Shown: positions 45,108 through 54,209 of the stretch, piece after piece
Layout of the letters: each line of letters opens with the position of its first letter
Numbering within the stretch: position 1 is the first letter of the stretch
Position numbers and translations under genes: made by a program
NCBI RefSeq assembly: GCF_003846175.1
Contig: NZ_ML123047.1
Span: 21,228 to 85,227, forward strand
Origin: Streptomyces sp. ADI95-17
Lineage (GTDB): Bacteria > Actinomycetota > Actinomycetes > Streptomycetales > Streptomycetaceae
Direction of reading: 5' to 3'
DNA length: 64,000 nucleotides
The notes under the pieces: model-generated
Told to the model about the DNA's origin: nothing
Seen by the model: only the letters and a program-made list of their open reading frames with translations
The model's database searches: none

Positions 45108-45134
45108 ACGGGGCGAAGCCGCCCCGTCCCTCCT
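45108..45134 (-). promoter_or_regulatory. Hairpin between Shine-Dalgarno and ftsH start
   Basis: AGGAGGG (45134-45128) is followed at once by an 8-bp GC stem with tetraloop (45127-45120 and 45115-45108), then four bases and the ATG. On the line the SD is 24 bases from the start; folding the hairpin brings it within about four bases. Confidence 0.6.
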
Positions 45135-45244
45135 GCCCGTAGGTAAATGCTGCTGTGAGAAAAGACTGTTCTTCGGACGGTACCCCAGCATTGTCACCCG
45201 CGACTGCCGGGGACGTCTGTCAAAACCCGCCTTCGAAGGCTCAA

Positions 45245-45275
45245 CGGCGGGGATCCCGTGAAAGGTTCCCCGCCG
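45245..45275. terminator. Hairpin after hpt
   Basis: 12-bp stem with one mismatch (45245-45256 and 45264-45275, 7-base loop) between the hpt stop and ftsH. Confidence 0.6.
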
Positions 45276-45331
45276 CCGGCTCCGGTCGGTCCGGGCACCG
45301 CCGGTGCCGGGCGAAGGGCTCCGTACGGAGG

Positions 45332-45886
45332 TCAGCCCCCGTAGACGTGCGGGGCGAGGGTGCCGACGAAGGGGAGGTTGCGGTACTTCTCGGCGTAGTC
45401 GAGGCCGTAGCCGACGACGAATTCGTTGGGGATGTCGAAACCGACCCACTTGCAGTCGAGCGCGACCTTGGCCGCGTCCGGCTTGCGCAGCAGGGTGCAG
45501 ATCTCCAGGGACGCGGGCTCCCGCGAGCCGAGGTTCGACATCAGCCACGACAGGGTCAGCCCCGAGTCGATGATGTCCTCGACGATCAGGACGTGCTTGC
45601 CCTTGATGTCGGTGTCCAGGTCCTTGAGGATCCGGACCACTCCGGAGGACTGGGTGCCGGCGCCGTACGACGAGACGGCCATCCAGTCCATGGTGACGGG
45701 GGTGGACAGCGCGCGCGCCAGGTCCGCCATCACCATCACTGCGCCCTTGAGGACGCCGACGATGAGCAGGTCCTTGCCCGCGTACTCCGCGTCGATCTTC
45801 GCGGCCAGTTCGACGAGCTTCGCGTCGATCTCTTCCTTGGTGAGGAGCACCGACTGAAGGTCGGTGCCCATGTCCTTCTCGTTCAC
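45332..45886 (-). CDS. hpt: Hypoxanthine phosphoribosyltransferase
   Basis: Purine salvage enzyme of 184 residues. The PRPP-binding loop is VLIVEDIIDSGLTLSWL, with VGVLKGAVMVMADLARAL and the base-site VGFDIPNEFVVGYGLDY near the end. I take the GTG at 45886 (VNEKDMGTDL); the ATG at 45871 is also possible. It lies 85 bases downstream of tilS, an arrangement (tilS-hpt-ftsH) conserved well beyond actinobacteria. Confidence 0.95.
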   Translation of the reverse strand: MNEKDMGTDLQSVLLTKEEIDAKLVELAAKIDAEYAGKDLLIVGVLKGAVMVMADLARALSTPVTMDWMAVSSYGAGTQSSGVVRILKDLDTDIKGKHVLIVEDIIDSGLTLSWLMSNLGSREPASLEICTLLRKPDAAKVALDCKWVGFDIPNEFVVGYGLDYAEKYRNLPFVGTLAPHVYGG

Positions 45887-45971
45887 CCGCGTCTCTTTCT
45901 CTGCCTGCCGGGTCCGGGGTGTTGCCCCCGCACCTGCGCGGCCGCTCGCCTGCGTGTCAGCCGCTTGTGCT

Positions 45972-47054
45972 TCAGCTCTGCCGAATGACCAGTCTGCCAC
46001 CCTGCCGCATGGCTTCGACCCGACCGGGCAGGTTGATGGCCCGCTGGCCGCGCCAGCCGGTGATCAGACGGTCGACTTCCTCGATGTGCCGGGCGAAGAG
46101 CGAACCGGCCGGGGAGCCGGCCTCCATGGCGGCCCGGCGCAGGACCCGGCGGCGTACGGCGGGCGGCAGCGCGTACAGCTTGGCGCACTCCAGACGGCCC
46201 GCGTCGTCCCGGGCGGCGCGGTCGGCCTGGGCGGCCCAGGTGTCCAGCGCGTCGGCGTCGTCGCGGGAGAGCTGCGCGGTCCGGGCGAGCGCCTCGACGA
46301 CCCCTTTGCCCAACGCCTTCTCCAGGGCGGGCAGGCCCTCGTGGCGCAGCCGGGAGCGGGTGTAGGCGGGGTCGATGTTGTGCGGGTCGTCCCAGACGGG
46401 CAGCGACTGGACGAGGCAGGCCTTGCGGGCGGTCTGCCGGTCGAGCTGGAGGAAGGGGCGGCGGTAGCGGCCGGCCGGTCCGGACGCGGCGGCCATGCCG
46501 GAGAGCGAGCGGATGCCGGAGCCGCGGGCGAGGCCGAGCAGCACCGTCTCCGCCTGGTCGTCGCGGGTGTGCCCGAGCAGGACGGCGGCGGCGCCGTGCC
46601 GCTCGGCCGCCGCGTCCAGGGCGGCGTAGCGGGCGTCCCGGGCCGCGGCCTCGGGGCCGCCGTCGTGGCCGACCCGCACGGCGACGGACTCGACCGGGTC
46701 GAGGTGCATCGCGGTGAGGCGGTCCACGACCTCGGCGGCCCGGGTGTCGGAGCCGTCCTGGAGGCCGTGGTCGACGGTGATCCCGCCGGCCCGGACGGAG
46801 AGCTTGGGGGCCTCGAAGGCGAGGGCGGAGGCGAGTGCCATGGAGTCGGCGCCGCCGGAGCAGGCCACCAGCACCAGCGGGGTGTCGGGGCGTTCGGGGA
46901 GTGCGGCGCGCTGCCTGCCCGCACCGGCTTCGGCGAGCTCGGGGTGCGGGGTGCGCCGGGAGAGGTCGGCGCTTCGGATGTGATCGGTGAGTACGTCGTG
47001 GAGTACGCGGCGGACCGCCAGGCGTATCGCCGCGACCGCAGGATGGGGACCCAT
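45972..47054 (-). CDS. tilS: tRNA(Ile)-lysidine synthetase
   Basis: Modifies the wobble C of the CAU-anticodon tRNA-Ile to lysidine so that it reads AUA. 360 residues. The PP-loop motif is LVACSGGADSMALA (about 62-75), with GITVDHGLQ, LGHTRDDQAETVLLGLARGSG and WDDPHNIDPAYTRSRLRHEGLPAL. The C-terminal domain is short, as in other actinobacteria. Confidence 0.94.
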   Translation of the reverse strand: MGPHPAVAAIRLAVRRVLHDVLTDHIRSADLSRRTPHPELAEAGAGRQRAALPERPDTPLVLVACSGGADSMALASALAFEAPKLSVRAGGITVDHGLQDGSDTRAAEVVDRLTAMHLDPVESVAVRVGHDGGPEAAARDARYAALDAAAERHGAAAVLLGHTRDDQAETVLLGLARGSGIRSLSGMAAASGPAGRYRRPFLQLDRQTARKACLVQSLPVWDDPHNIDPAYTRSRLRHEGLPALEKALGKGVVEALARTAQLSRDDADALDTWAAQADRAARDDAGRLECAKLYALPPAVRRRVLRRAAMEAGSPAGSLFARHIEEVDRLITGWRGQRAINLPGRVEAMRQGGRLVIRQS

Positions 47055-47252
47055 GTCCGGTGCCCTTCGTGGAGTTCGGTGAGGTGCCTCGAAGTGGCGG
47101 ACCGGAGATCTGCCGTCACTCAGAGTGCGTCGATGGTGACAGAGGCAAGCCGTCCATCGAGCATTGCACGCCTTCCCATGCCCCTACGGTCCCTCGGATG
47201 GGTGATTACCGGCGCGTTCTCATCCTGTCGTCCGCCGTCGGACCGGCCATGA

Positions 47253-48386
47253 TCAGGACTCTGCCTTACGGTGCACCCTCGCGATCCAGTCGGCGGGCTT
47301 GGCGATCTCCGCCTTGGTGGGCAGGGTGTTCGGCGAGGTCCAGACCCGGTTGAAGCCGTCCATGCCGACCTCGTCGACCACGGCGCGGACGAACCGTTCG
47401 CCGTCGCGGTACTGGCGCAGCTTGGCGTCGAGGCCGAGGAGCTTGCGCAGCGCCTGGTCGAGCCGGCCCGCGCCGCGTGCCCTGCGCTGCTGGAACTTCT
47501 CCCGGATCTCGCCGACGGAGGAGACCACCTCCGGGCCGACGCCGTCCATCACGTAGTCGGCGTGGCCTTCGAGCAGGGACATCACGGCGGTGAGCCGGCC
47601 GAGGATCTCGCGCTGGGCGGGCGTCTGGACGAGTTCGACCAGGCTGCGGCCGCCGTCCTCGCCCTCCTCGCCCTCGGGGCGCCCCCCGGCAAGGGACTGG
47701 GCGGCCTCGCGGAGCCGTTCCAGCACGGTCATCGGGTCGATGTCGGTCTCGTCGAGGAATGACTGGATCTCGCCCTGCAGATGGTCGCGGAGCCAGGGCA
47801 CCGCGGTGAACTGGGTGCGGTGGGTCTCCTCGTGGAGCGCGACCCAGAGCCGGAAGTCGTGCGGGTCGACGTCCAGTTCGCGCTCGACGTGCACGATGTT
47901 CGGGGCGACGAGCAGCAGCCGGCCGCCGCCGTCGGCCGAGGCGGGGAGCTCGCGGGTGGCCGGGGCGAACGTCTCGTACTGGCCGAGCACCCGGGAGGCC
48001 AGGAACGACAGCAGCATCCCGACCTCGACGCCGGTGACCTTGCCGCCGACCGCGCCGAGCACGGCGCCGCCGGGGCCGCCCGCGCGCCGGTCCTGCATCT
48101 TCCCCAGCAGCGGGCGGAGCAGTTCGCGGAAGCCCGCGACATTGGCCTTGATCCAGCCGGCCCGGTCCACGACCAGGACCGGGGTGTCCTCCGGTTCGGT
48201 CCCCTCCGGGATCATCCGGGTGAAGGAACGGACGTGCTCCTCCGCGGCCTTGGCATGCCGACGCAGCTCCGCGACGACCTCGCGGGCCTCCTCGCGGCTG
48301 ATCTCCGGCCCCGGCCGCACAAGTCGGGTCGCGGTCGCGACCGCGAGATTCCAGTCGACCATCTCGGCACCACCGATGCTCGTCAT
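47253..48386 (-). CDS. Zinc-dependent metalloprotease, DUF2342 type
   Basis: 377 residues of a family annotated as zinc metalloproteases (DUF2342), widespread in actinobacteria. The putative zinc site is LWVALHEETHRTQF (H-E-x-x-H, about 184-188), with a distal ligand probably in LLEGHADYVMDGVGPE. No signal peptide or membrane anchor is evident, so it is likely cytoplasmic. It is encoded beside tilS and dacB in Streptomyces. Proteolytic activity is a family prediction. Confidence 0.85.
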   Translation of the reverse strand: MTSIGGAEMVDWNLAVATATRLVRPGPEISREEAREVVAELRRHAKAAEEHVRSFTRMIPEGTEPEDTPVLVVDRAGWIKANVAGFRELLRPLLGKMQDRRAGGPGGAVLGAVGGKVTGVEVGMLLSFLASRVLGQYETFAPATRELPASADGGGRLLLVAPNIVHVERELDVDPHDFRLWVALHEETHRTQFTAVPWLRDHLQGEIQSFLDETDIDPMTVLERLREAAQSLAGGRPEGEEGEDGGRSLVELVQTPAQREILGRLTAVMSLLEGHADYVMDGVGPEVVSSVGEIREKFQQRRARGAGRLDQALRKLLGLDAKLRQYRDGERFVRAVVDEVGMDGFNRVWTSPNTLPTKAEIAKPADWIARVHRKAES

Positions 48387-48434
48387 GCGTCAACCGTACG
48401 TGCTCGGGTCCGTCCGCGGTGCGGTGTTGACGGC

Positions 48435-49940
48435 TCAGCCGGTACCGGAGGCGAGGGTGGTGGCGAGGGTGTCGAGCGCGGTCTGGGCCTCGGACGGGGA
48501 GGTCGTGCCGGATGCCAGGAAGGCGAAGGCGAGCAGCCGGCCCTGCCGGTCGACGACCGTTCCCGCGAGGGTGTTCACGCCGGTGAGGGTGCCGGTCTTG
48601 GCGCGGATCAGGCCGGTGCCCCCGGACTTCCCGGTGAAGCGGTCGCTGAGCGTGCCGCTGAAACCGGCCACCGGGAGGCCGGTGAGGACGGGGCGCAGTT
48701 CGGGGTGGTCCGGGTCGGCCGCTCGGGCGAGGAGGCCGGCCAGCAGTCCGGCGGTGACCTTGTCCTTGCGGTTCAGTCCGCTGCCGTCGGCGAAGTCCGC
48801 GCCGGTCAGCGGCAGGTGGAGCTTCCTGAGCTGTGCGGTGACGGCGCGTCGGCCGCCCGCGAAGTCGGCCGGTTCGCCCGCGGCGAGCGCGGTCTGCCTG
48901 GCGAGTGCCTCGGCGATGTCGTTGTCGCTGTTGGTCAGGGCCCGTTCGACCAGGGCGGAGAGCGGTACGGAGCGGTGTTCGGCGACCTTGCCGGAACCGG
49001 TGGCCGGGCGGCCGGGCTTCGGCTGCGCCGCGGTGTCGATCCCGGCGTCGTCGAGGAGCTCGGCGAAGGTACGGGCGGTGTCCCCGGCCGGGTCGTCGCT
49101 GCGCGGGGCGGGTCCGCTGGTGGTGTCGTCGAGCCTGCCCTCGTCGGTCATCAGGGCGCTGACGGGCGCGATGTTCTCGTTGGGGCCGATCGGGTGCCGG
49201 GCCGGGCCGGAGTAGCGGGAGGTGTCGTAGACGAGGCGGGCCTTCTCGACTCCGTGGTCCTTCAGGGCGCGGGCGGTGTCGGCGGCCAGCCCGCGCAGGG
49301 CGGCCCGGTCGAGGACGGGGTCGCCGCCGCCGACCAGGGTGAGGCGGCGGAAGTCGGGGGACGCCCGGACGGTGGTGGCGATGCGGTGGTCGGGGCCGAG
49401 GGCGCTCAGGGCGGCGACCGCGGTGGCGATCTTGACGGTGGAGGCGGGCGTCATGGGTGTGCCGGCGCCCTGGCCGTACAGCCGCTCGCCACTGGCGGTG
49501 TCGATGACGACGGCGGCGCGCCGCTCGCCCAGGGCGGGGTCCTTCAGCAGTGGGCCGAGGGTGGCGCGGAGGGCGGCGGCCGCGCTGTCCGGGGTGTCGC
49601 GGGTGTCCGGGGCGGAGTTGTCGACGGCGGCGGAGAGGGCGGCCAGGACGGCCGGGGCGCTGGGTGCGGGCGCCGGTCCGGACGGGGCGGCGGATTCGTG
49701 ATGTGCGCCACCTGTACCGTTCCGGGCGGCGGCCCAGTCCCTCTCGGCCTTACGCTGACCCGAGTCCCAGGGGCCGGCGGCAAGGACGACGCCGGCTGCG
49801 AGCGCCAGGCCCAGGCCGGCGGAGACGGCGGTGAACTGCCGGTCGTTCAGTCCCCTCGACCTGATCATGCCGGCCCGACGGGCGAGCCTGCTCAGCTTGT
49901 CCAGCGGGTTGACCGACGGTCTTTTCACCGGCTCGTCCAC
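48435..49940 (-). CDS. dacB: D-Ala-D-Ala carboxypeptidase/endopeptidase (PBP4, S13)
   Basis: Penicillin-binding protein of 501 residues. One membrane anchor (about 40-56) is followed by a Ser/Ala/Pro linker. The three catalytic motifs are in order: STVK (Ser at about 170), SDN (about 338) and KTG (about 452), with the large domain inserted between SxxK and SxN typical of S13 enzymes. It trims or cleaves peptidoglycan stem peptides outside the membrane. GTG start at 49940; its 5' end is divergent from ppa across only 86 bases. Confidence 0.93.
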   Translation of the reverse strand: MDEPVKRPSVNPLDKLSRLARRAGMIRSRGLNDRQFTAVSAGLGLALAAGVVLAAGPWDSGQRKAERDWAAARNGTGGAHHESAAPSGPAPAPSAPAVLAALSAAVDNSAPDTRDTPDSAAAALRATLGPLLKDPALGERRAAVVIDTASGERLYGQGAGTPMTPASTVKIATAVAALSALGPDHRIATTVRASPDFRRLTLVGGGDPVLDRAALRGLAADTARALKDHGVEKARLVYDTSRYSGPARHPIGPNENIAPVSALMTDEGRLDDTTSGPAPRSDDPAGDTARTFAELLDDAGIDTAAQPKPGRPATGSGKVAEHRSVPLSALVERALTNSDNDIAEALARQTALAAGEPADFAGGRRAVTAQLRKLHLPLTGADFADGSGLNRKDKVTAGLLAGLLARAADPDHPELRPVLTGLPVAGFSGTLSDRFTGKSGGTGLIRAKTGTLTGVNTLAGTVVDRQGRLLAFAFLASGTTSPSEAQTALDTLATTLASGTG

Positions 49941-50026
49941 CGTTGACCAGCCCCTTTCGCGAGCACACATCTGCGTGGGGGACACTTAATCACCAGTCGT
50001 ATGTGTTGATCATGGAGGAGCCACCC

Positions 50027-50521
50027 GTGGAGTTCGACGTCACCATCGAGATCCCGAAGGGTTCGCGGAACAAGTACGAGGTGGACCACGAGACCGGTCG
50101 GATCCGCCTGGACCGTCGACTCTTCACCTCGACCAGCTACCCGGCGGACTACGGCTTCGTCGAGAACACCCTCGGCGAGGACGGTGACCCGCTGGACGCG
50201 CTGGTCATCCTGGACGAGCCGACCTTCCCCGGCTGCCTCATCAAGTGCCGCGCCATCGGCATGTTCCGGATGACGGACGAGGCCGGCGGCGACGACAAGC
50301 TGCTGTGCGTGCCGGCCTCCGACCCCCGGGTGGAGCACCTGCGCGACATCCACCACGTGTCGGAGTTCGACCGCCTGGAGATCCAGCACTTCTTCGAGGT
50401 CTACAAGGACCTGGAGCCCGGCAAGTCCGTCGAGGGCGCCGACTGGGTCGGCCGCGCCGAGGCCGAGGCCGAGATCGAGGCCTCCTACAAGCGTCTTGAG
50501 GCGCAGGGCGGCGCGCACTGA
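50027..50521 (+). CDS. ppa: Inorganic pyrophosphatase
   Basis: Soluble family I pyrophosphatase of 164 residues. EIPKGSRNKYEVDHETG, the signature DYGFVENTLGEDGDPLDALVIL (metal-binding Asp cluster) and GMFRMTDEAGGDDKLLCVP are textbook. The GTG at 50027 is preferred over the ATG at 50012 because GGAGGAG at 50014-50020 is correctly spaced for it. A strong hairpin terminator follows. Confidence 0.96.
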   Translation: MEFDVTIEIPKGSRNKYEVDHETGRIRLDRRLFTSTSYPADYGFVENTLGEDGDPLDALVILDEPTFPGCLIKCRAIGMFRMTDEAGGDDKLLCVPASDPRVEHLRDIHHVSEFDRLEIQHFFEVYKDLEPGKSVEGADWVGRAEAEAEIEASYKRLEAQGGAH

Positions 50522-50585
50522 CCCCAGGGTCGCGGCCGGTTTCCGGCCGAGGTACGTGACACGGTTCCGTTTGCGGTTCCGTGCC

Positions 50586-50625
50586 GGAACGGGCGGTACT
50601 CCTTCTGTGGAGTGCCGCCCGTTCC
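50586..50625 (+). terminator. Terminator after ppa
   Basis: 17-bp stem including one G-T pair (arms 50586-50602 and 50609-50625) with a 6-base loop. Confidence 0.82.
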
Positions 50626-50737
50626 GCGTGTCCTTCCCCGGCCCGTGTGCCGCCCTCCTGGCGTCCGCGCCCCCTCCCGTGGCCATACTGGGCACAAGTG
50701 CGGCCGACGGTGCGCAGCTGAGGAGGAGCGAGGTCGA

Positions 50738-52447
50738 GTGGTGGCGGAACAGGGCGGTCCGGAGGACCAGAAGCCCCAGTCCGACGAGGCGCGCAGCGCC
50801 TTCGTCCCGCCGGCCGGGGTGGACAGACGCTCGTCCGCGCCGGACGACGACCACCCGACCTCGGAGTTCGCCGTTCCGGCCGGTCTGACGGCCGAGCCCC
50901 AGGGGCCGGGAGCAGGTTCCGCTTCGGGTTCCGCCCCGGGGCCGGTTTCGGGATCGGACACGATCGGTTCCGCCTTCGCCCCGCCGCGCACCTACAGTGC
51001 CCAGCACTCGCCGCCCGCCTTCACCCCGGCCCACGGCAGCCCGATGATCCGGCTGACCAAGGAGGCCCCCTGGCAGGACCGGATGCGCACGATGCTGCGG
51101 ATGCCGGTCGCCGAGCGCCCGGCGCCCGAGCCGGTGCAGAAGGCCGACGAGGCGGGGCCCGCGGTGCCGCGCGTGCTCGACCTGACGCTGCGTATCGGCG
51201 AGTTGCTGCTGGCCGGCGGCGAGGGCGCCGAGGACGTCGAGGCGGCCATGTTCGCGGTGACCCGCAGCTACGGCCTGGACCGCAGCGAGCCCACGGTCAC
51301 CTTCACCCTGCTGTCGATCTCGCACCAGCCGTCGCTGGTCGACGACCCGGTGACGGCGAGCCGTACCGTACGCCGCCGCGGCACCGACTACACCCGGCTG
51401 GCCGCCGTCTTCCGGCTGATCGACGACATCACCTCCGAGGACGTCGAGGTCTCCCTGGAGGAGGCCTACCGGCGGCTGGCGGAGATCCGGCGCAACCGTC
51501 ACCCGTACTCCGGCTGGGCACTGACGCTGGCCGGCGGCGGCCTCGCGGGAGCGGCATCGGTGCTGGTCGGCGGTGGTCCGCTGGTGTTCGTGGTGGCGGC
51601 GGTCGGCGCGATGCTCGGCGACCGGCTGGCCTGGCTCTTCGCGGGCCGGGGGCTGCCGGAGTTCTACCAGTTCGTGGTGGCGGCGATGCCGCCCGCCGCG
51701 ATGGGTGTGGCGCTGACCCTCACCCACTGGTCGGACGTACGGCCGTCGGCGGTGATCACCGGTGGGCTGTTCGCGCTGCTGCCCGGGCGGGCGCTGGTGG
51801 CGGGGGTGCAGGACGGGCTGACCGGCTACTACATCACCGCGGCGGCGCGGCTGCTGGAAGTGATGTACCTGTTCATCGGCATCGTCGTCGGTGTGCTGCT
51901 GGTGCTGTATCTGGGGCTCCAGCTGGGCGCCCAGCTGAACCCCGAGGCCAGATTCGTCCCGCACGACCGGCCGGTGGTGCAGATCCTGGCGTCGATGGCG
52001 CTCTGTCTCGCCTTCGCGATCCTGCTCCAGCAGGACCGGTCCACGGTGCTGGCGGTGACCCTCAACGGCGGTGTGGCCTGGGTGATCTACGGGGCGATGG
52101 CCCGTACCGGCAACATCTCGCCGGTGGCGGCGACGGCGACGGCGGCCGGTCTGGTGGGGCTGTTCGGGCAGCTGTTCTCGCGCTACCGGTACACCTCGTC
52201 GCTGCCGTTCATCACGGCGGCGATCGGTCCGCTGCTGCCCGGTTCGGCGACGTACTTCGGTCTGCTGGCCGTGGCGCAGGGGAGGGTGAACACCGGGCTC
52301 GCCTCGCTGTCGACGGCGGTGGCCACGGCCCTGGCCATCGCGATCGGGGTGAACCTGGGGAGCGAGATCTCCCGGCTGTTCATGCGGGTGCCGGGTGCGG
52401 TCGGCGGGGCCAACCGCCGCGCGGCCAAGCGGACGCGCGGCTTCTGA
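50738..52447 (+). CDS. Threonine/serine exporter (ThrE family)
   Basis: 569 residues. The first 130 are a hydrophilic Pro/Ser/Gly/Asp-rich region. The ThrE domain follows (RVLDLTLRIGELLLAGGEGAEDVEAAMFAVTRSYGL, SLVDDPVTASRTVRRRGTDYTRLAAVFRLIDDI), with about ten membrane segments in two halves (ThrE and ThrE-2). AGGAGGAG precedes the GTG start. By family it exports threonine and serine, preventing intracellular accumulation. The long disordered N-terminus is unusual compared with corynebacterial ThrE. Confidence 0.88.
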   Translation: MVAEQGGPEDQKPQSDEARSAFVPPAGVDRRSSAPDDDHPTSEFAVPAGLTAEPQGPGAGSASGSAPGPVSGSDTIGSAFAPPRTYSAQHSPPAFTPAHGSPMIRLTKEAPWQDRMRTMLRMPVAERPAPEPVQKADEAGPAVPRVLDLTLRIGELLLAGGEGAEDVEAAMFAVTRSYGLDRSEPTVTFTLLSISHQPSLVDDPVTASRTVRRRGTDYTRLAAVFRLIDDITSEDVEVSLEEAYRRLAEIRRNRHPYSGWALTLAGGGLAGAASVLVGGGPLVFVVAAVGAMLGDRLAWLFAGRGLPEFYQFVVAAMPPAAMGVALTLTHWSDVRPSAVITGGLFALLPGRALVAGVQDGLTGYYITAAARLLEVMYLFIGIVVGVLLVLYLGLQLGAQLNPEARFVPHDRPVVQILASMALCLAFAILLQQDRSTVLAVTLNGGVAWVIYGAMARTGNISPVAATATAAGLVGLFGQLFSRYRYTSSLPFITAAIGPLLPGSATYFGLLAVAQGRVNTGLASLSTAVATALAIAIGVNLGSEISRLFMRVPGAVGGANRRAAKRTRGF

Positions 52448-52469
52448 GGCCCGGCGGGCGGTACGTACG

Positions 52470-53183
52470 TCAGCGCTTGGCGTGCCGGCCGCGCTGGCCC
52501 GGGGACGGGCTGCCTCCGGCGGACGGGCCCTGGCCCTCGCCGCCGCCGGACGCCGCTTCCTTCTTCGACTTGGAGCGGGCCCGCAGGAACTCGATCGCGA
52601 TCGGCACCACCGAGATGAGCACGATCAGGATGAGCATCGCCTCGATGTTCTCGTGGACGAAGTCGATCTTGCCGAGGGCCGAGCCGAGCAGCGTGACGCC
52701 GACGCCCCAGAGCACCCCGCCGATGATGTTGAACACGATGAACGAGCGGTAGTTCATCCGGCTCACACCGGCGATGATCGGCGTGAACGTACGCACCACG
52801 GGCACGAAGCGGGCCAGGATCAGCGACTTCGGACCGTACTTCTCGAAGAAGTCGTGCGCCTTCTCGACGTTCTCCTGCTTGAAGAGGCGGGAGTCCGGGC
52901 GCTTGAAGAGCGAGGGGCCGACCTTGCGGCCGAAGAGATAGCCCACCTGGTCGCCGATGATCGCCGCCAGCGCCACCAGCAGGCAGACCAGCCAGAGCGG
53001 GGTGTCCAGCTGGCCGGTGGTCACCAGCAGACCGGTGGTGAACAGGAGCGAGTCGCCGGGGAGGAAGAAGCCGATCAGCAGTCCGGACTCGGCGAACACG
53101 ATGAGGAGTACGCCGGGAAGTCCGAAGGTGTTGATCAGATAGTCCGGGTCCAGCCAGCTCGGGCCGAGCGCAAGCGTATTCAA
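52470..53183 (-). CDS. DedA-family membrane protein
   Basis: 237 residues from a TTG start with AGGAG upstream. Signatures are VFAESGLLIGFFLPGDSLLFTTG, IIGDQVGYLFGRKVG, the F-x-R-x(3)-V-R amphipathic motif LILARFVPVVRTFTPIIAGVSRM and GGVLWG. DedA/TVP38-type proteins include undecaprenyl-phosphate and phospholipid flippases in other bacteria. The C-terminal tail is Gly/Ser/Lys-rich. Convergent with the ThrE-type gene, 22 bases apart. Confidence 0.9.
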   Translation of the reverse strand: MNTLALGPSWLDPDYLINTFGLPGVLLIVFAESGLLIGFFLPGDSLLFTTGLLVTTGQLDTPLWLVCLLVALAAIIGDQVGYLFGRKVGPSLFKRPDSRLFKQENVEKAHDFFEKYGPKSLILARFVPVVRTFTPIIAGVSRMNYRSFIVFNIIGGVLWGVGVTLLGSALGKIDFVHENIEAMLILIVLISVVPIAIEFLRARSKSKKEAASGGGEGQGPSAGGSPSPGQRGRHAKR

Positions 53184-53353
53184 GGGTCCGGGGCTCCTGG
53201 ATCGATCGATGGCGGCTGCGTGGCCGCCCAAAGCTATCAACGCAGGATGACACGCCCGGGTTCCAGCCGGTCCCCGCGAGGACGCGCACCGGGCCTGCCC
53301 GGGATGCACACCGGGGCAACCGGGACAAAGCTGTCCCCAGGAGGTGCCACGCG

Positions 53354-53719
53354 ATGGGCATTGAGGATTACGGCGGCGGGCAGACGGACCGGTCGGACGT
53401 CCTGATCGTCACGACGAACGATGTGCCGGGCTTCCAGGTGACGCAGGTGATCGGGGAGGTGTTCGGCCTCACCGTCCGCTCCCGTCATCTGGGCAGCCAG
53501 ATCGGCGCCGGGCTGAAGTCCATGATCGGCGGCGAGCTGAAGGGGCTGACCAAGACCCTCGTCCAGACCCGCAACCAGGCGATGGAACGGCTCGTCGAGC
53601 AGGCGAAGGCGCGGGGCGCCAACGCGGTGCTGATGATGCGCTTCGACGTGACCGAGGCGGCCGACGTGGGCACGGAGGTGTGCGCGTACGGAACGGCGGT
53701 CGTGATCAGCAGGAGCTGA
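53354..53719 (+). CDS. YbjQ/UPF0145 family protein
   Basis: 121 residues of the heavy-metal-binding-like YbjQ family: VLIVTTNDVPGFQVTQVIGEVFGLTVRSRHLG, ELKGLTKTLVQTRNQAMERLVEQAKARGANAVLMMRFD and a final CAYGTAVVI. These proteins form a pentameric ring in structures; the cellular role is unclear. GGAGG lies before the ATG. Confidence 0.9.
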   Translation: MGIEDYGGGQTDRSDVLIVTTNDVPGFQVTQVIGEVFGLTVRSRHLGSQIGAGLKSMIGGELKGLTKTLVQTRNQAMERLVEQAKARGANAVLMMRFDVTEAADVGTEVCAYGTAVVISRS

Positions 53720-53727
53720 GCGGGCAT

Positions 53728-53776
53728 GGCCGCGGGGGCGGGGCGCGGTCGTCCGGCCGTCCCCGCCCCCGCGGCC
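53728..53776. terminator. Bidirectional hairpin between ybjQ-like gene and tipA
   Basis: Perfect 16-bp stem (53728-53743 and 53761-53776) with a 17-base loop between convergent genes. Confidence 0.78.
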
Positions 53777-53777
53777 G

Positions 53778-54209
53778 TCACGCCAGGCGCCGGGCGTTGG
53801 CGTCTATCGCGTCCCGCAGATGCTCGGCCAGGCCCGGCCGCATCGACTCGTAGAACGCGCGGAACCTCGGGTCGGACACATACATCTCGGCGAGCCCCCG
53901 GTGGAACTCTGCGGTGCACTCGTAGAACCACCTGCCGATGTGCAGCCGGTGGGCCTCGGCCAGGTCCATCGCCCGCTCACCGGTGGCCGGCTCCCCGGCC
54001 TCCATCAGCGCGTCGTAGGCGGCGCTCCACTCGGCGACCTCCGCCTGTATCCGCTTCCAGTCGTCCTTGGTGTATCCGGCGGCCCGGCGCTGCGACTCGG
54101 CGTAGGCGTCGGTGCCGCCCCAGCGGCGTTCGGCCTCCTCGGCGTGCTCCTCGGGGTCCTTGTCCCCGAAGACCTCGAACTTCTCCTCGGGTGTGAGGTT
54201 GATGCCCAT
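53778..54209 (-). CDS. TipAS: internal translation product of tipA
   Basis: Met110 of TipA (ATG at 54209-54207) is preceded by GGAGG at 54222-54218 with an 8-base spacer. In S. lividans the same internal start yields TipAS, a small protein that is only the drug-binding domain and sequesters antibiotic in excess over TipAL. Conservation of both SD and ATG suggests the same product here. Confidence 0.7.
   Translation of the reverse strand: MGINLTPEEKFEVFGDKDPEEHAEEAERRWGGTDAYAESQRRAAGYTKDDWKRIQAEVAEWSAAYDALMEAGEPATGERAMDLAEAHRLHIGRWFYECTAEFHRGLAEMYVSDPRFRAFYESMRPGLAEHLRDAIDANARRLA

Noticed and set aside
43376..45142. 588-codon open frame opposite ftsH
   Set aside because: Antisense shadow of FtsH with His/Asp/Arg-rich composition and no family features.
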